Below are positions 8,377 to 16,771 of a DNA stretch of 49,729 nt, piece by piece. Origin of the DNA: Ignavibacteria bacterium. Lineage in GTDB: Bacteria; Bacteroidota; Ignavibacteria; Kapaibacteriales; UBA4661. The stretch covers positions 1 to 49,729 of the forward strand of contig CANHDJ010000025.1 of the NCBI GenBank assembly GCA_947459425.1, given 5' to 3'. The position numbers were made by a program, and so were the translations under genes. Under the pieces are notes generated by a model, which had not been told where the DNA came from, made no database searches, and worked only from the letters and a program-made list of their open reading frames with translations. Within the stretch, counting starts at the first letter, position 1; the number at the start of each line of letters is the position of its first letter.

Positions 8377-9867
8377 GTGAATACGCCTCATTCTTCGCCC
8401 TTTGCTTTACGCCGTCTTGCCGGAGCGGGCGCTATTTTGGTTGGCAATCAACTACTGGGAATGGGTCTGCTGCTCTTTGCGTTTGGCACTATTCAACATA
8501 CATTCTCGAAGGCGGACAACGGCACGTTCTTTTGGATTCAGCAGATAAGCGGCTTTGCGTTCCTGATTATTGCCGAAATGGGCATGAATGCCGTGGTCAC
8601 ACGCCTTTTTGTCGAACAACATGAAAATCCTTCTGCGCAAGACCATATTCTTACGACATTTTTTTATGTTCGATTCGTACTCTGGTGTATTTCAGCCTTG
8701 GGAATACTCGGTTTTGTGCTGCTTACAGAGCCTTCAATGAGTCTGTTGATGATGGTGTATGCCGTTTACTTGGGACTGGCAGCGCGTGGAACGCTCTTTC
8801 GTTCGGTCTTGGAAATGCGCCATCGTGCGCGGAATGCCCAACTTTTGCCTGCCTTAGCGGGGCTTCTTGATGCAATGCTGCTCTGCGGTGTCATTGTTCT
8901 TGACCGCGCCAATCTTACGCCCTTTCGGGCTGTGGTATGGTTCACGGTCTCAGCCGTGCCGGGTTTTGTGATAATGCTCCTTGCCGATGCACAATGGCGA
9001 TTGTTTCTCAAGCCTTTTGATATGGTTTTGGCAAAGCGGCTGGTGCGCGAAAGTATGCCGATTTTTCTGAGCCTTTGCCTACTACAACTTCAAGATAAAG
9101 TTGATACTATTGTGCTGGATATGCTCTATGGCAGGGAAACCCTCGGTGCGTTTAGTGCCATCATCCGTGTCATTGCACCATCGGTGGGCTTGTTGATGAT
9201 TATTGCTGTGGTGATGGCTCCGGCGATAACACGATTTCAAACAACTGACCCTGAGCGCAGTAAATTCTTTGTTTTGGAAGGGCTAAAAATCACACTATTA
9301 GCTGCACTGGCTTGCGCCGTAGCGCTGGGGGCATTGTCGGAAGAGGTCTTATGGCTCACAGCAGGCACATCGTATCTGCCCTATACGCTGGAGTTTGCTG
9401 TCGGTGCGTGGACACTCATAGCAAGCATGGCGGTCGCCTATATGCTGGCAGTGCTGACGGCATTGGGCAAACAACGCGAGGCGCTGCCGATGATGCTGGT
9501 ACAATGCGTGATTGCTCTTGTGGGAAATATTCTGCTTACGCCGAACTTCGGTATTTTGGGTGCTTTGGCTGTGCGGATAGTTTCGGCGGTGGCGGCAGCA
9601 GCTCTTGGGTTATGGTTTCTTCGGGAATTTGTCGGAGTGTCTTCGCTTGCGGCGCTGCTCTTGCGGTGCGGTGTTGCGATAGCCGTGATGCTCGCGGCGC
9701 TCCTACTTTCCTTATTCGTTTCGTCGTATTATTCAGGAGTTGCAAAGCCTGTTACGGCAGTGCTTCGCGGTCTTTTTTTGGGTGGTGTTTTTCTGGGAGT
9801 ATGCGTTGGTACGGGGCTTTTGCGGAAAAGCGATATTGTGCAGTTGCGGTCTCTGGTCAAAAATTGA
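8377..9867 (+). CDS. Wzx/MviN-type polysaccharide or lipid flippase
   Basis: About 496 residues from the GTG at 8377; the frame is open to a TTG at 8311, but the extra stretch has no sign of conservation. Twelve to fourteen hydrophobic helices span the whole length, with a repeated LVR-type amphipathic entry helix before each half (LRRLAGAGAILVGNQLLG and AKRLVRESMPIFLSLCLLQ). YLGLAARGTLFRSVLEMRHRARN and LQDKVDTIVLDMLYGRETLGAFSA are typical of the MATE/MOP superfamily branch that flips undecaprenyl-linked oligosaccharides. It belongs in the inner membrane. The substrate cannot be told, since no sugar-synthesis cluster surrounds it. It is convergent with rsmH with only 41 bases between, and no terminator is visible there. 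Confidence 0.75.
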   Translation: MNTPHSSPFALRRLAGAGAILVGNQLLGMGLLLFAFGTIQHTFSKADNGTFFWIQQISGFAFLIIAEMGMNAVVTRLFVEQHENPSAQDHILTTFFYVRFVLWCISALGILGFVLLTEPSMSLLMMVYAVYLGLAARGTLFRSVLEMRHRARNAQLLPALAGLLDAMLLCGVIVLDRANLTPFRAVVWFTVSAVPGFVIMLLADAQWRLFLKPFDMVLAKRLVRESMPIFLSLCLLQLQDKVDTIVLDMLYGRETLGAFSAIIRVIAPSVGLLMIIAVVMAPAITRFQTTDPERSKFFVLEGLKITLLAALACAVALGALSEEVLWLTAGTSYLPYTLEFAVGAWTLIASMAVAYMLAVLTALGKQREALPMMLVQCVIALVGNILLTPNFGILGALAVRIVSAVAAAALGLWFLREFVGVSSLAALLLRCGVAIAVMLAALLLSLFVSSYYSGVAKPVTAVLRGLFLGGVFLGVCVGTGLLRKSDIVQLRSLVKN

Positions 9868-9908
9868 TTCTTCATATTTTCACATCGTTTCTCTACGGTC
9901 GTATTTTC

Positions 9909-10976
9909 TCAGCACTTCTCTGCAACACGCAATTTAGCGCTTCTGGCACGGGGATTGATGCGTATTTCTTCGTCCGACGGCGCAAGCGGTTTTTTGAGTA
10001 AAACATTGAGAACGGGTTCGATACGCTTTGTTGTGGATTTTATCGCAGCTTCGGCATCATCAGGATTGGTGGGGTCGAGCGGCACACTGCGTTTGGCAAG
10101 ATCGTTAAACACGGTTTTGACAACACGGTCTTCCAAAGAATGATACGTCAGAACAACAATGCGAGCGCCTTTCTGAAGGCGTGGCACAATGCCCCGCAAT
10201 GTTTCTTCCAGCACGTCCAATTCACGATTCACCGCAATCCGAAATGCCTGAAACACCCGCGAAAGCGCCTGCTGCCGCAAATGCGGCGGTACACACTCTT
10301 CCACAATTGCTCGTAAATCAAACGTTGTCATAACCGGAGCTAGGCGGCGGACATCGACAATCCGCCGCGCTATTACCTTCGCAAACGGTTCTTCGCCAAA
10401 TTCACGAAGGATTTGCTCCAGTTGTCCCTGTTCCGTTGTGGCAATAAGCTCTGACGCAAGAGGCTTATCGCGTGAACCAAAACGCATGTCAAGGTGGGAG
10501 TTCACACGATAGCTTAGCCCGATGCCTCCGGTGTCAAGCTGGCGGGAAGATACCCCAAGGTCAAGCAGTATCCCCGTGATGTCCTGCGCCTGGGGCTTCC
10601 CGTCTCTTTTTATGCTGCATGCGAAAGAGAAGGATGTATGACTCAAGGTCATACGTGGTGATGGGTTTTCTACGTCGTCCGCAAAGCGCTGCCTAGCCCG
10701 GGCAATCGCCTCGCCGTCCTCGTCGAACGCTATCAAGTGTCCATGAGAACTTAAACGACGAAGTATTTCTGCCGAATGTCCGCCCCCGCCCAACGTGCCA
10801 TCAATATACGTCCCGTCAGGGTCGGTGACAAGCCAATCGCAACATTCTTTCAGCATAACAGGAACGTGATAATCACCAGCATTTTTTGTGGCAATTTCTG
10901 TTCCGTCTTCGCCAAGCACCGTTTCTGATGGCGCAATAAAGCGCGGCGGTGCGGAATGTCTGCGGTTTTTTTTCAT
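9909..10976 (-). CDS. rsmH: 16S rRNA (cytosine-1402-N4)-methyltransferase RsmH
   Basis: 355 residues. HVPVMLKECCDWL opens the conserved domain at about residue 37, followed by the SAM-binding YIDGTLGGGGHSAEIL and LIAFDEDGEAI. GILLDLGVSSRQLD, GLSYRVNSHLDMRF, QAFRIAVNREL and LTYHSLEDRVVK are all family signatures. The enzyme methylates C1402 in the ribosomal P site. Compared with the usual 310 residues it has a basic leader of about 35. It lies 45 bases after mraZ, the standard order. What normally follows (ftsL, ftsI, murE and so on) is missing: the next gene is the convergent flippase. Confidence 0.97.
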   Translation of the reverse strand: MKKNRRHSAPPRFIAPSETVLGEDGTEIATKNAGDYHVPVMLKECCDWLVTDPDGTYIDGTLGGGGHSAEILRRLSSHGHLIAFDEDGEAIARARQRFADDVENPSPRMTLSHTSFSFACSIKRDGKPQAQDITGILLDLGVSSRQLDTGGIGLSYRVNSHLDMRFGSRDKPLASELIATTEQGQLEQILREFGEEPFAKVIARRIVDVRRLAPVMTTFDLRAIVEECVPPHLRQQALSRVFQAFRIAVNRELDVLEETLRGIVPRLQKGARIVVLTYHSLEDRVVKTVFNDLAKRSVPLDPTNPDDAEAAIKSTTKRIEPVLNVLLKKPLAPSDEEIRINPRARSAKLRVAEKC

Positions 10977-11021
10977 CGCATATAGCTTGTCTGCATCATT
11001 CGTAATTGTTTATTGTCTATC

Positions 11022-11465
11022 TCAGATGGTCATGACTTTTGCGGCAACATCTTCGTAAGATTCTGATTGCCCGCTCAAGTATTTCTCAAATTCCTCCGGC
11101 TGCCAAAACTCAATATGGTCTATCATGCCAACAATCGTTACCTTCGATTCTATTCCAGCAAATTCTCTCAGGCGCTTGGGAAGTGAAACACGCTGCTGAC
11201 CATCCATCTCAACTTCCTCGCTCCACGAAAGAATCATGCGTAAAAAAAAGCGGTCTTTTTCGTTGTACTGATTCAAGGTGGCAAATTTCTCTTCGTATTT
11301 CTTCCATTCATTCATCGGGTACGCTACGACGCATTTGTCAACGCCGCGTGTCAGAATAAAAGTATCTCCGGCTTCCGGCTGAATGCTTTTGCGCATCTTC
11401 GTCGGGACGTTCACACGACCCTTGTCGTCTATCGAATATGTTTCTTGTCCTTTGAAGAAACTCAT
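11022..11465 (-). CDS. mraZ: Transcriptional regulator MraZ
   Basis: 147 residues from the ATG at 11465, giving MSFFKGQETYSIDDKGRVNVP; the frame stays open upstream to 11597, but that part runs through the operator boxes and is not coding. The two SpoVT/AbrB-like halves are visible: YSIDDKGRVNVPTKMRKSI (about 10-28) and EVEMDGQQRVSLPKRLREFAGI (about 86-107), each with the DxxGRVxxP-type core. MraZ forms a ring that binds repeated boxes in front of its own operon and represses it. Such boxes are present just upstream (11514-11570), so autoregulation is well supported. Confidence 0.96.
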   Translation of the reverse strand: MSFFKGQETYSIDDKGRVNVPTKMRKSIQPEAGDTFILTRGVDKCVVAYPMNEWKKYEEKFATLNQYNEKDRFFLRMILSWSEEVEMDGQQRVSLPKRLREFAGIESKVTIVGMIDHIEFWQPEEFEKYLSGQSESYEDVAAKVMTI

Positions 11466-11513
11466 GGCGCTGGAAGAGAAATAACCATTAGAGAATGCGC
11501 TACTCGGTGCGCT

Positions 11514-11570
11514 CACCCACTTTCTCCCACTGTTAGAGCAAGATGGAATTTGTCTCCCACTTTCTCCCAC
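11514..11570 (-). promoter_or_regulatory. MraZ operator: two pairs of GTGGGWG boxes
   Basis: Read on the minus strand there are four boxes: GTGGGAG at 11570-11564 and 11560-11554, and GTGGGAG / GTGGGTG at 11530-11524 and 11520-11514. Within each pair the spacing is 10 bp, one helical turn; the two pairs are 40 bp apart. Known MraZ sites are TGGG-type direct repeats with 10-bp period in front of mraZ. A further inverted GTGGGTG lies at 11583-11589. The stretch 11590-11791 shows nothing else that I can support; I could not pick the mraZ promoter itself. Confidence 0.85.
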
Positions 11571-11791
11571 CAATTGAATCAAGTGGGTGCAAAACAACGA
11601 AAAATGAGCTATTCAGGGCAATTTTTTCCTCCAAAAAGCTATCCACACTGCCTTTGAAAGGGCGAATCTGCCGTTTTTTGCTTAAAAAGGGCATTTGGAG
11701 GGTTTTTTATTGTTGTTATTTTTTGTTCACAAGCAAAACGATTGTTTCGCATTGTATCTGAGGGGTGATTTTGCCTTGCGCAAGACAAAAG

Positions 11792-11849
11792 ACTGAAAAT
11801 TTGTTCAGTATCGAAAAATCACGATTTTGATACTGAAAATTTATTCAGT
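11792..11849. promoter_or_regulatory. 58-bp nested palindrome, two copies of an 18-bp operator-like site
   Basis: ACTGAAAATTTGTTCAGT (11792-11809) and ACTGAAAATTTATTCAGT (11832-11849) differ in one base, lie 40 bp apart and are each palindromic at the ends (ACTGAA...TTCAGT). The sequence between them, AGTATC-GAAAAATC-AC-GATTTT-GATACT, is itself an inverted repeat, so the whole block folds back on itself. It lies 27 bp upstream of the predicted VWA promoter, where an activator, or a repressor of a divergent transcript, would bind. Confidence 0.6.
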
Positions 11850-11875
11850 TTTTCGGGCGTAATCCCTTTTTTTAC

Positions 11876-11907
11876 CTTGTTTTTCCTCGTTCATTCGGCT
11901 ATATTTG
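11876..11907 (+). promoter_or_regulatory. Bacteroidota-type promoter for the VWA gene
   Basis: CTTG at 11876-11879, 20 bases, then TATATTTG at 11900-11907, an exact TAnnTTTG. The start codon is 37 bases downstream, with a good AGGAG ribosome-binding site at 11933-11937. Confidence 0.55.
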
Positions 11908-11944
11908 GGATTGTTCATCACTCAATTTTCACAGGAGCCCGAAT

Positions 11945-13048
11945 ATGCTTGGCTATCGTTTTACAGAATTTGTTCCCAATCCCGATGGCGATAAATCGGC
12001 ATTTGAGAATTTGTTGAATTTGATGATGCAATTATTAGTCTATACCTCTGGCGATTTTACCGAAGCAATGGATTGGCTCAACCAACTCGACCGCCAATAT
12101 GGGCTGACCAATGACGAATATGGTATGGGCGATTTTCTTCAAGATCTCAAAGACCGAGGGTACATTGACGAAGAGCAGCCCAATAGCGGTGTTTTCCAGA
12201 TTACCGCAAAATCAGAGCAGAGTATTCGCCAACGCTCACTGGAAGAAATTTTTGGCAAATTGAAAAAATCAAAACCCGGCAACCACCAATCTCCCATCTC
12301 TGGTATCGGTGATGAGCAGACAACCGACCGCCGCGATTTCCAATTTGGCGACTCGGTCGAACAAATTGCCATGACGGACTCCATTCGCAACGCGCAAATC
12401 AATCACGGCATTGGCGATTTCAAATTAACCGAAGATGATTTAGAAGTTGTAGAAAATGAGTATAAAACGCAGACCTCGACGGCGCTGATGATTGATATTT
12501 CCCACTCCATGATTCTGTACGGCGAAGACCGCATCACGCCGGCAAAGAAAGTGGCGATGGCACTCGCGGAACTCATTACGACGCGCTACCCGAAAGATAC
12601 GCTGGATATTTTGGTTTTTGGCAATGATGCGTGGCAAGTGGAAATCAAGGATTTACCGTATTTGCAGGTCGGACCGTATCATACCAATACTGTTGCAGGA
12701 ATGGAACTGGCAATGGATATTCTCCGTCGTCGCAAAACAAGTAACAAGCAGATTTTTATGATTACCGACGGCAAACCCACTTGCTTGAAAGAAGGCGCGA
12801 AATACTATAAGAATAGCTTTGGACTTGACCGAAAGATTGTGAACAAAACGCTGAATCTCGCCACACAATGCCGCCGATTGAATATTCCCATCACAACGTT
12901 TATGGTTGCGCAAGACCCTTACTTACAACAATTTGTTCGGGAGTTTACCAAAGCCAATAGCGGACGCGCTTTTTATAGCAGTTTGCAGGGCTTGGGCAAT
13001 TATGTCTTCGAGGATTACGTGCGTAATCGCCGAAAGACTGTTCGATAA
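11945..13048 (+). CDS. VWA-domain protein with intact MIDAS
   Basis: 367 residues. Residues about 1-160 form a helical, charged region with no family I recognise (DFTEAMDWLNQLDRQYGL, MGDFLQDLKDRGYI). The von Willebrand A domain follows: ALMIDISHSM carries the D-x-S-x-S metal site, GPYHTNTVAGMELAMDIL the threonine loop, and IFMITDGKP the second aspartate. Such cytosolic VWA proteins normally work with a MoxR-type AAA+ ATPase as an adaptor for protein remodelling. No ATPase is next to this one; a coiled-coil protein follows after 54 bases instead. A clean AGGAG at 11933 fixes the start. The large palindrome upstream suggests tight control. Confidence 0.8.
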   Translation: MLGYRFTEFVPNPDGDKSAFENLLNLMMQLLVYTSGDFTEAMDWLNQLDRQYGLTNDEYGMGDFLQDLKDRGYIDEEQPNSGVFQITAKSEQSIRQRSLEEIFGKLKKSKPGNHQSPISGIGDEQTTDRRDFQFGDSVEQIAMTDSIRNAQINHGIGDFKLTEDDLEVVENEYKTQTSTALMIDISHSMILYGEDRITPAKKVAMALAELITTRYPKDTLDILVFGNDAWQVEIKDLPYLQVGPYHTNTVAGMELAMDILRRRKTSNKQIFMITDGKPTCLKEGAKYYKNSFGLDRKIVNKTLNLATQCRRLNIPITTFMVAQDPYLQQFVREFTKANSGRAFYSSLQGLGNYVFEDYVRNRRKTVR

Positions 13049-13102
13049 AGCCGTGCATTTGCTGACTTTTTCATTCTTTAACCTTCATTTTCCCCTTCGC
13101 CA

Positions 13103-14614
13103 ATGGCTGCCGAACTTAAACCAAGCGCTGAAGTCCAAGCTGTCGTTATGAATCTCTGGAATGTTATCCGGGAGATGGCGCAAGCTACGTCAGCTATCCA
13201 CACCGAAAACAAGGCTTTTGCTCAGAAGCATCGCGCACTTGCCGAGCAGTTGCAGCACGAACACGAGCGTCATACGAAACTGCAAGCCTATACCGAGCAT
13301 TTGCAAAGTGAAGTGAAACAACTTCAGCACGATTTTGAGGAATTGCAACAGAAAAGCGTGAGTGAGCAGGAGATCAACACGAAGCGTGAAGAAACCCTTC
13401 AGGAACTCCGTCGTATTCTGCTTGAGCAAGAACAACTCGTTGCACGGCAGAGTGAAGAAAACACGGCATTGCGCGAAGAACTTGCTCAAACAACACAAAC
13501 CCTCGAAACTCATAACCGCCACCTCCATTCGAGCATTGACGAACTGAAGCACGATTTAGCAACGAGTCGCCAACAAGCGTTGGGGGCGGCAAGCGAGGTG
13601 GATGAACTCCGCACGGATATTGAAAACCTCAGAACAGCACGCGACACTATCTTGGATGAAAATGAGCAGTTACGCTGGCGTTTAGAGGCATTTGAGCAAA
13701 ACGCAGCACAAGAACGCTTGGCGATGGAGAAAAAATTGGATGAAGCGCGGTCGCATAGTGGAGAGATGACCGCACAAGTTGATGATGCCAAGCGACTCGC
13801 CAGCGAAAGTCATGCCCGTATCAATGCGCTTTCTGCTGAACGCTTGGCGCTGCAAGATGCCGTCAGCAAGGCAGAACAAGAGTCGCTGACATGGCAGCAA
13901 ATAGCGGAAGAACAAACCTTGAGCATCACACAATTTCAAGCAAAAGAGCAGAGTTTCCTTGCAAAAGAACAAGAATTCCAAACCACATTGCAGCAAATCC
14001 GCGAGGAAGCCACTACAAATCTTACTGCCAAACTTGCCGAGCAGACTAATCATTATGAAACGGCGCTTGAACACCTGAGAACACAATTCCAAGAAGAGCA
14101 AACACAGCATCAGCAAGCTCTTCAGGCTCAAACCAGCGATCATGAACAAATATTGACCGCACAATTACAGCAAATCCGCGAGGAAGCCGCTACAAATCTT
14201 GCTTCCGAGCTTGCCGATACGAAAAATCGTTACGAAACAGCACTTGAGCATCTGAAAGCACAACTCCAAGAAGAGCGTACACAGCATCAACAAGCTCTTC
14301 AAGCCCATGCCGACGACAGTGAGCAGATGATGACCGCACAAAAGGAGCGTATCGCGGAATTGGAGGGAAAAATAACGGAACGGGAAGGAATGATAATGAC
14401 ACTCGAAGAGCAAGCTACAACGCTTACCGCAGAACTCGACCAGCAAAGAAGCGCCCTCCAAGACCAGCAAGTGCAGAACACCGCATTGCAAGAGCAGTTC
14501 CAAGAGCGTATACGGCAAAGTATTTCCCTCGGCGACCACGAGCGTCTGTCCTTGACGACAACGGTCAAAGGGTTGCTAGAGCGCGTAGAATCGGCATTGG
14601 AGCAGAGTGTTTAG
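13103..14614 (+). CDS. Long coiled-coil protein with 59-residue internal duplication
   Basis: 503 residues, almost entirely heptad-rich and dominated by Gln, Glu, Leu and Ala, without signal peptide or membrane segment. A short ordered head (SAEVQAVVMNLWNVIREMAQATS) precedes the coiled coil. Two neighbouring 59-residue units (starting LQQIREEATTNL and LQQIREEAATNL) are near copies, also at DNA level. The end, SISLGDHERLSLTTTVKGLLERVESALEQSV, looks like a small separate helical cap. Scaffold or filament-forming proteins look like this, but composition alone misleads homology searches, so I give no function. It starts 54 bases after the VWA gene and probably shares its promoter. It is convergent with the metallopeptidase, 12 bases away. 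Confidence 0.75.
   Translation: MAAELKPSAEVQAVVMNLWNVIREMAQATSAIHTENKAFAQKHRALAEQLQHEHERHTKLQAYTEHLQSEVKQLQHDFEELQQKSVSEQEINTKREETLQELRRILLEQEQLVARQSEENTALREELAQTTQTLETHNRHLHSSIDELKHDLATSRQQALGAASEVDELRTDIENLRTARDTILDENEQLRWRLEAFEQNAAQERLAMEKKLDEARSHSGEMTAQVDDAKRLASESHARINALSAERLALQDAVSKAEQESLTWQQIAEEQTLSITQFQAKEQSFLAKEQEFQTTLQQIREEATTNLTAKLAEQTNHYETALEHLRTQFQEEQTQHQQALQAQTSDHEQILTAQLQQIREEAATNLASELADTKNRYETALEHLKAQLQEERTQHQQALQAHADDSEQMMTAQKERIAELEGKITEREGMIMTLEEQATTLTAELDQQRSALQDQQVQNTALQEQFQERIRQSISLGDHERLSLTTTVKGLLERVESALEQSV
13991..14344 (+). repeat. 177-bp tandem duplication inside the coiled-coil gene
   Basis: CAGCAAATCCGCGAGGAAGC occurs at 13991 and again at 14168, exactly 177 bases (59 codons) apart, and similarity continues through both units. 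The period keeps the reading frame. Confidence 0.8.
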
Positions 14615-14626
14615 CACGTTATTTCT

Positions 14627-15397
14627 TTACGCCGTCAACGCCATAATCCGCTTTCCATTTGCTTTGAGCCACTCTTCAGCAGCTTCGTAGCCGGGACACC
14701 AGGCTTCTACTTGCTTCCAATAGGCGGGGGAGTGATTTGCCTGTCGGAGATGAGCAAGTTCGTGGATAATCAAATAATCTCGCACGGGTGGCGGAAAAAG
14801 AATGCAGCGCCAGTTTAAGTTGATGCTTTTACGTGATTTTACACAACTTCCCCACAAGGATTTCTGGTCTTTGACGGCAATGCGGCGGAGCGGCTCACCA
14901 AAGGACTCCGCAAGCGCGAGTGTGCGCTGGGGCAGAATCTCGTTCGCACGGTTAATCATGCTGAAACGCCAGTATTGAAGCGCTGAAGCGCGTAGCACTT
15001 CCGGCTCGGTATTTTTTTCTTGGGGAAGGGTCAAAACCAGTAGTCGTGCGCCTTGTGCAGTGGGCGGCACGGCAGATTCCGTCAGAACTTCCATCCGAAA
15101 CCGCTCTCCCGCCTCCAATCTCACGGGCAGCCACTCTCCATCCACAATAAACACCAAAGGCTCATTAGCACTGGCTTTGTCGGTCTTGATTTGCCGCTCA
15201 CGGGAGACTTTATCCAGTGTCGCTTGCACGAAAGCAATATTGCTTTCCACAAATTTTCGGGCATCGTGGAGCGAGACCCGCATTGGCACAGACACCCACA
15301 CGCGCCCGTCATGCGAGACTTTGAGCGACATTCGTTTTGCTTGCGAACGTTTGCGAATCTCGTAGGGAATGCCGGCATATACTTCTTGGTGAGTCAT
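14627..15397 (-). CDS. YgjP-like (DUF45) zinc metallopeptidase
   Basis: 256 residues from the ATG at 15397 (MTHQEVYAGIPYEIRKR); the TTG at 15421 directly after the def stop is possible but less likely. The C-terminal third has the family signature: SLWGSCVKSRKSINLNWRCILFP is spread before YLIIHELAHLRQANHSPAYWKQVE, where HELAH gives two zinc ligands and the glutamate, and the later His (NHSPAYW) the third. Members act like small WSS1/SprT-type proteases; the physiological substrate is not established. The gene follows def with at most 24 bases between, so it is the last gene of the seven-gene run. Confidence 0.85.
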   Translation of the reverse strand: MTHQEVYAGIPYEIRKRSQAKRMSLKVSHDGRVWVSVPMRVSLHDARKFVESNIAFVQATLDKVSRERQIKTDKASANEPLVFIVDGEWLPVRLEAGERFRMEVLTESAVPPTAQGARLLVLTLPQEKNTEPEVLRASALQYWRFSMINRANEILPQRTLALAESFGEPLRRIAVKDQKSLWGSCVKSRKSINLNWRCILFPPPVRDYLIIHELAHLRQANHSPAYWKQVEAWCPGYEAAEEWLKANGKRIMALTA

Positions 15398-15421
15398 CAA
15401 GTGTGGAGATGCGTACAACAA

Positions 15422-16021
15422 TTACTTCCGCTTTTTAGGAAAGCGCGATGAGGTGAGGGATTTGGGGCTGAAAAGCGGATAATCTGCCTCGACCTGACCA
15501 AGTTGAATCCGTCGCAATTTCGGATGTGCCATAGCGCGGCGCACCGCCGAAACGCGCTCAAAAAAATATTTTCCTTGAAGATGGTCGAGTTCGTGCTGCA
15601 TCACACGTGAAAGAAGCCCTTCCACTTCGAGTGTATGTTCGTGCATTTGCAGATCGAAAAATTGTATCTGAATTTTTTCAGGACGGTTGACCGAATCGCG
15701 GTAGGTCGGTAAACTCAGACATCCTTCTTCGGAATCGCTTGTTTCCTCAGAAAAGAGCGTAATACGAGGATTGATGAGGATAATTGGTGGAGTCTTGATT
15801 TTCGACTTTTTTTTCTCGTCCTCAAGTTCACTCAAATCAACAACAGCAACCGCACGCTCATCACCAACCTGATTGGCTGCCAATCCAATACCATCGGCGT
15901 TATTCATCGTCTCAAGCATCGCATTGACGAACTGAATAAGGTCGTCGGTAATATTCTCAACCGGCTTGGCGACTTGCTTCAATACAGGATGGTCGTAGGT
16001 ATAGATAGGAAGAATTGCCAT
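15422..16021 (-). CDS. def: Peptide deformylase
   Basis: 199 residues. All three motifs are present: GIGLAANQ (44-51), EGCLS (99-103, with the metal-binding Cys) and HELDH (143-147, two metal-binding His and the catalytic Glu). The enzyme removes the formyl group from new protein N-termini. A charged insertion (LEDEKKKSKIK, about 67-77) and a basic tail ending FPKKRK lengthen it slightly beyond the usual 165-180 residues. It sits between a HAD phosphatase (28 bases upstream) and the YgjP-like gene. The usual partner fmt is not here. Confidence 0.97.
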   Translation of the reverse strand: MAILPIYTYDHPVLKQVAKPVENITDDLIQFVNAMLETMNNADGIGLAANQVGDERAVAVVDLSELEDEKKKSKIKTPPIILINPRITLFSEETSDSEEGCLSLPTYRDSVNRPEKIQIQFFDLQMHEHTLEVEGLLSRVMQHELDHLQGKYFFERVSAVRRAMAHPKLRRIQLGQVEADYPLFSPKSLTSSRFPKKRK

Positions 16022-16049
16022 TGCAAAAAAACAAAAAATGAGAAACGAG

Positions 16050-16739
16050 TTATGATGCTGACGAGCGCTGAGTCTCGATGATGGTTAATAATTCCGCAAT
16101 ATCGTTCAAGATAAAGTCCGCGACCACATTTTGATTCCCAAATGAGTCGCCGTACCGCGCAAATGCTGTTTGCATACCAACATTTTTTGCGCCAACCATA
16201 TCGCGTTCTGCCCAATCGCCAACCATGATGGCGTGTTGCGGCTCTACGCCAAGTTTTGCCAAGGCGGTCAAAAAGGGCTTGGGGCTTGGCTTGCGCTCTT
16301 TGGTATCGTCGAAGGTAACGACCACATCAAAAAAGTGATGAAAGTTGATATACGATAGTCGCAACCACGCCTCCAGTGTTGGTGCATCGGAAACAACCGC
16401 AAGTTTGATATTGCGCTTGACAAGCTCAATAACCGTTGCCGTTGCGTGTGGATATGGCTTCAATGAGGCTTCGCGGGCGCGACGGTATGCGATAATCCCT
16501 GCCGATAAAATTTTGTAGTCCACGCGCCCCAGCGCTTCTTGCAAAAGCTGGTCGAAAACGCGCTGATACTCAATTCCTTGTTCGTTATAGATACGGTCAA
16601 TATGTGATTTTATTTGGTCAAAGGTCAGGTCAAAGCCCGCATCAATCATGGCGGTCACGGCGGCATCAATCGCCGTGCGCTTCATCGCCATAAAATCAAC
16701 CAGCGTATTATCAAGGTCAAAGACAACGGCTTTCACCAT
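16050..16739 (-). CDS. HAD-superfamily phosphatase (subfamily IA)
   Basis: 229 residues. VVFDLDNTLVD is motif I with the nucleophile Asp and the acid/base Asp; LAVVSDAP is motif II; KERKPSPKPF supplies the motif III lysine; AIMVGDWAERDMVGAKNVGM is motif IV. The cap is helical, as in subfamily IA. Small-molecule phosphatases such as phosphoglycolate-type enzymes share this build, but the substrate cannot be read from sequence. AGGAG at 16746-16750 lies well placed before the ATG. It follows the TonB gene by 32 bases. Confidence 0.85.
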   Translation of the reverse strand: MVKAVVFDLDNTLVDFMAMKRTAIDAAVTAMIDAGFDLTFDQIKSHIDRIYNEQGIEYQRVFDQLLQEALGRVDYKILSAGIIAYRRAREASLKPYPHATATVIELVKRNIKLAVVSDAPTLEAWLRLSYINFHHFFDVVVTFDDTKERKPSPKPFLTALAKLGVEPQHAIMVGDWAERDMVGAKNVGMQTAFARYGDSFGNQNVVADFILNDIAELLTIIETQRSSAS

Positions 16740-16771
16740 AAAAAACTCCTAAAATTTTGCCTTGATTGGCG

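Noticed and set aside
11466..11597. 44-codon upstream extension of MraZ
   Set aside because: The family starts at MSFFKG; the extension is a translation of the MraZ boxes.
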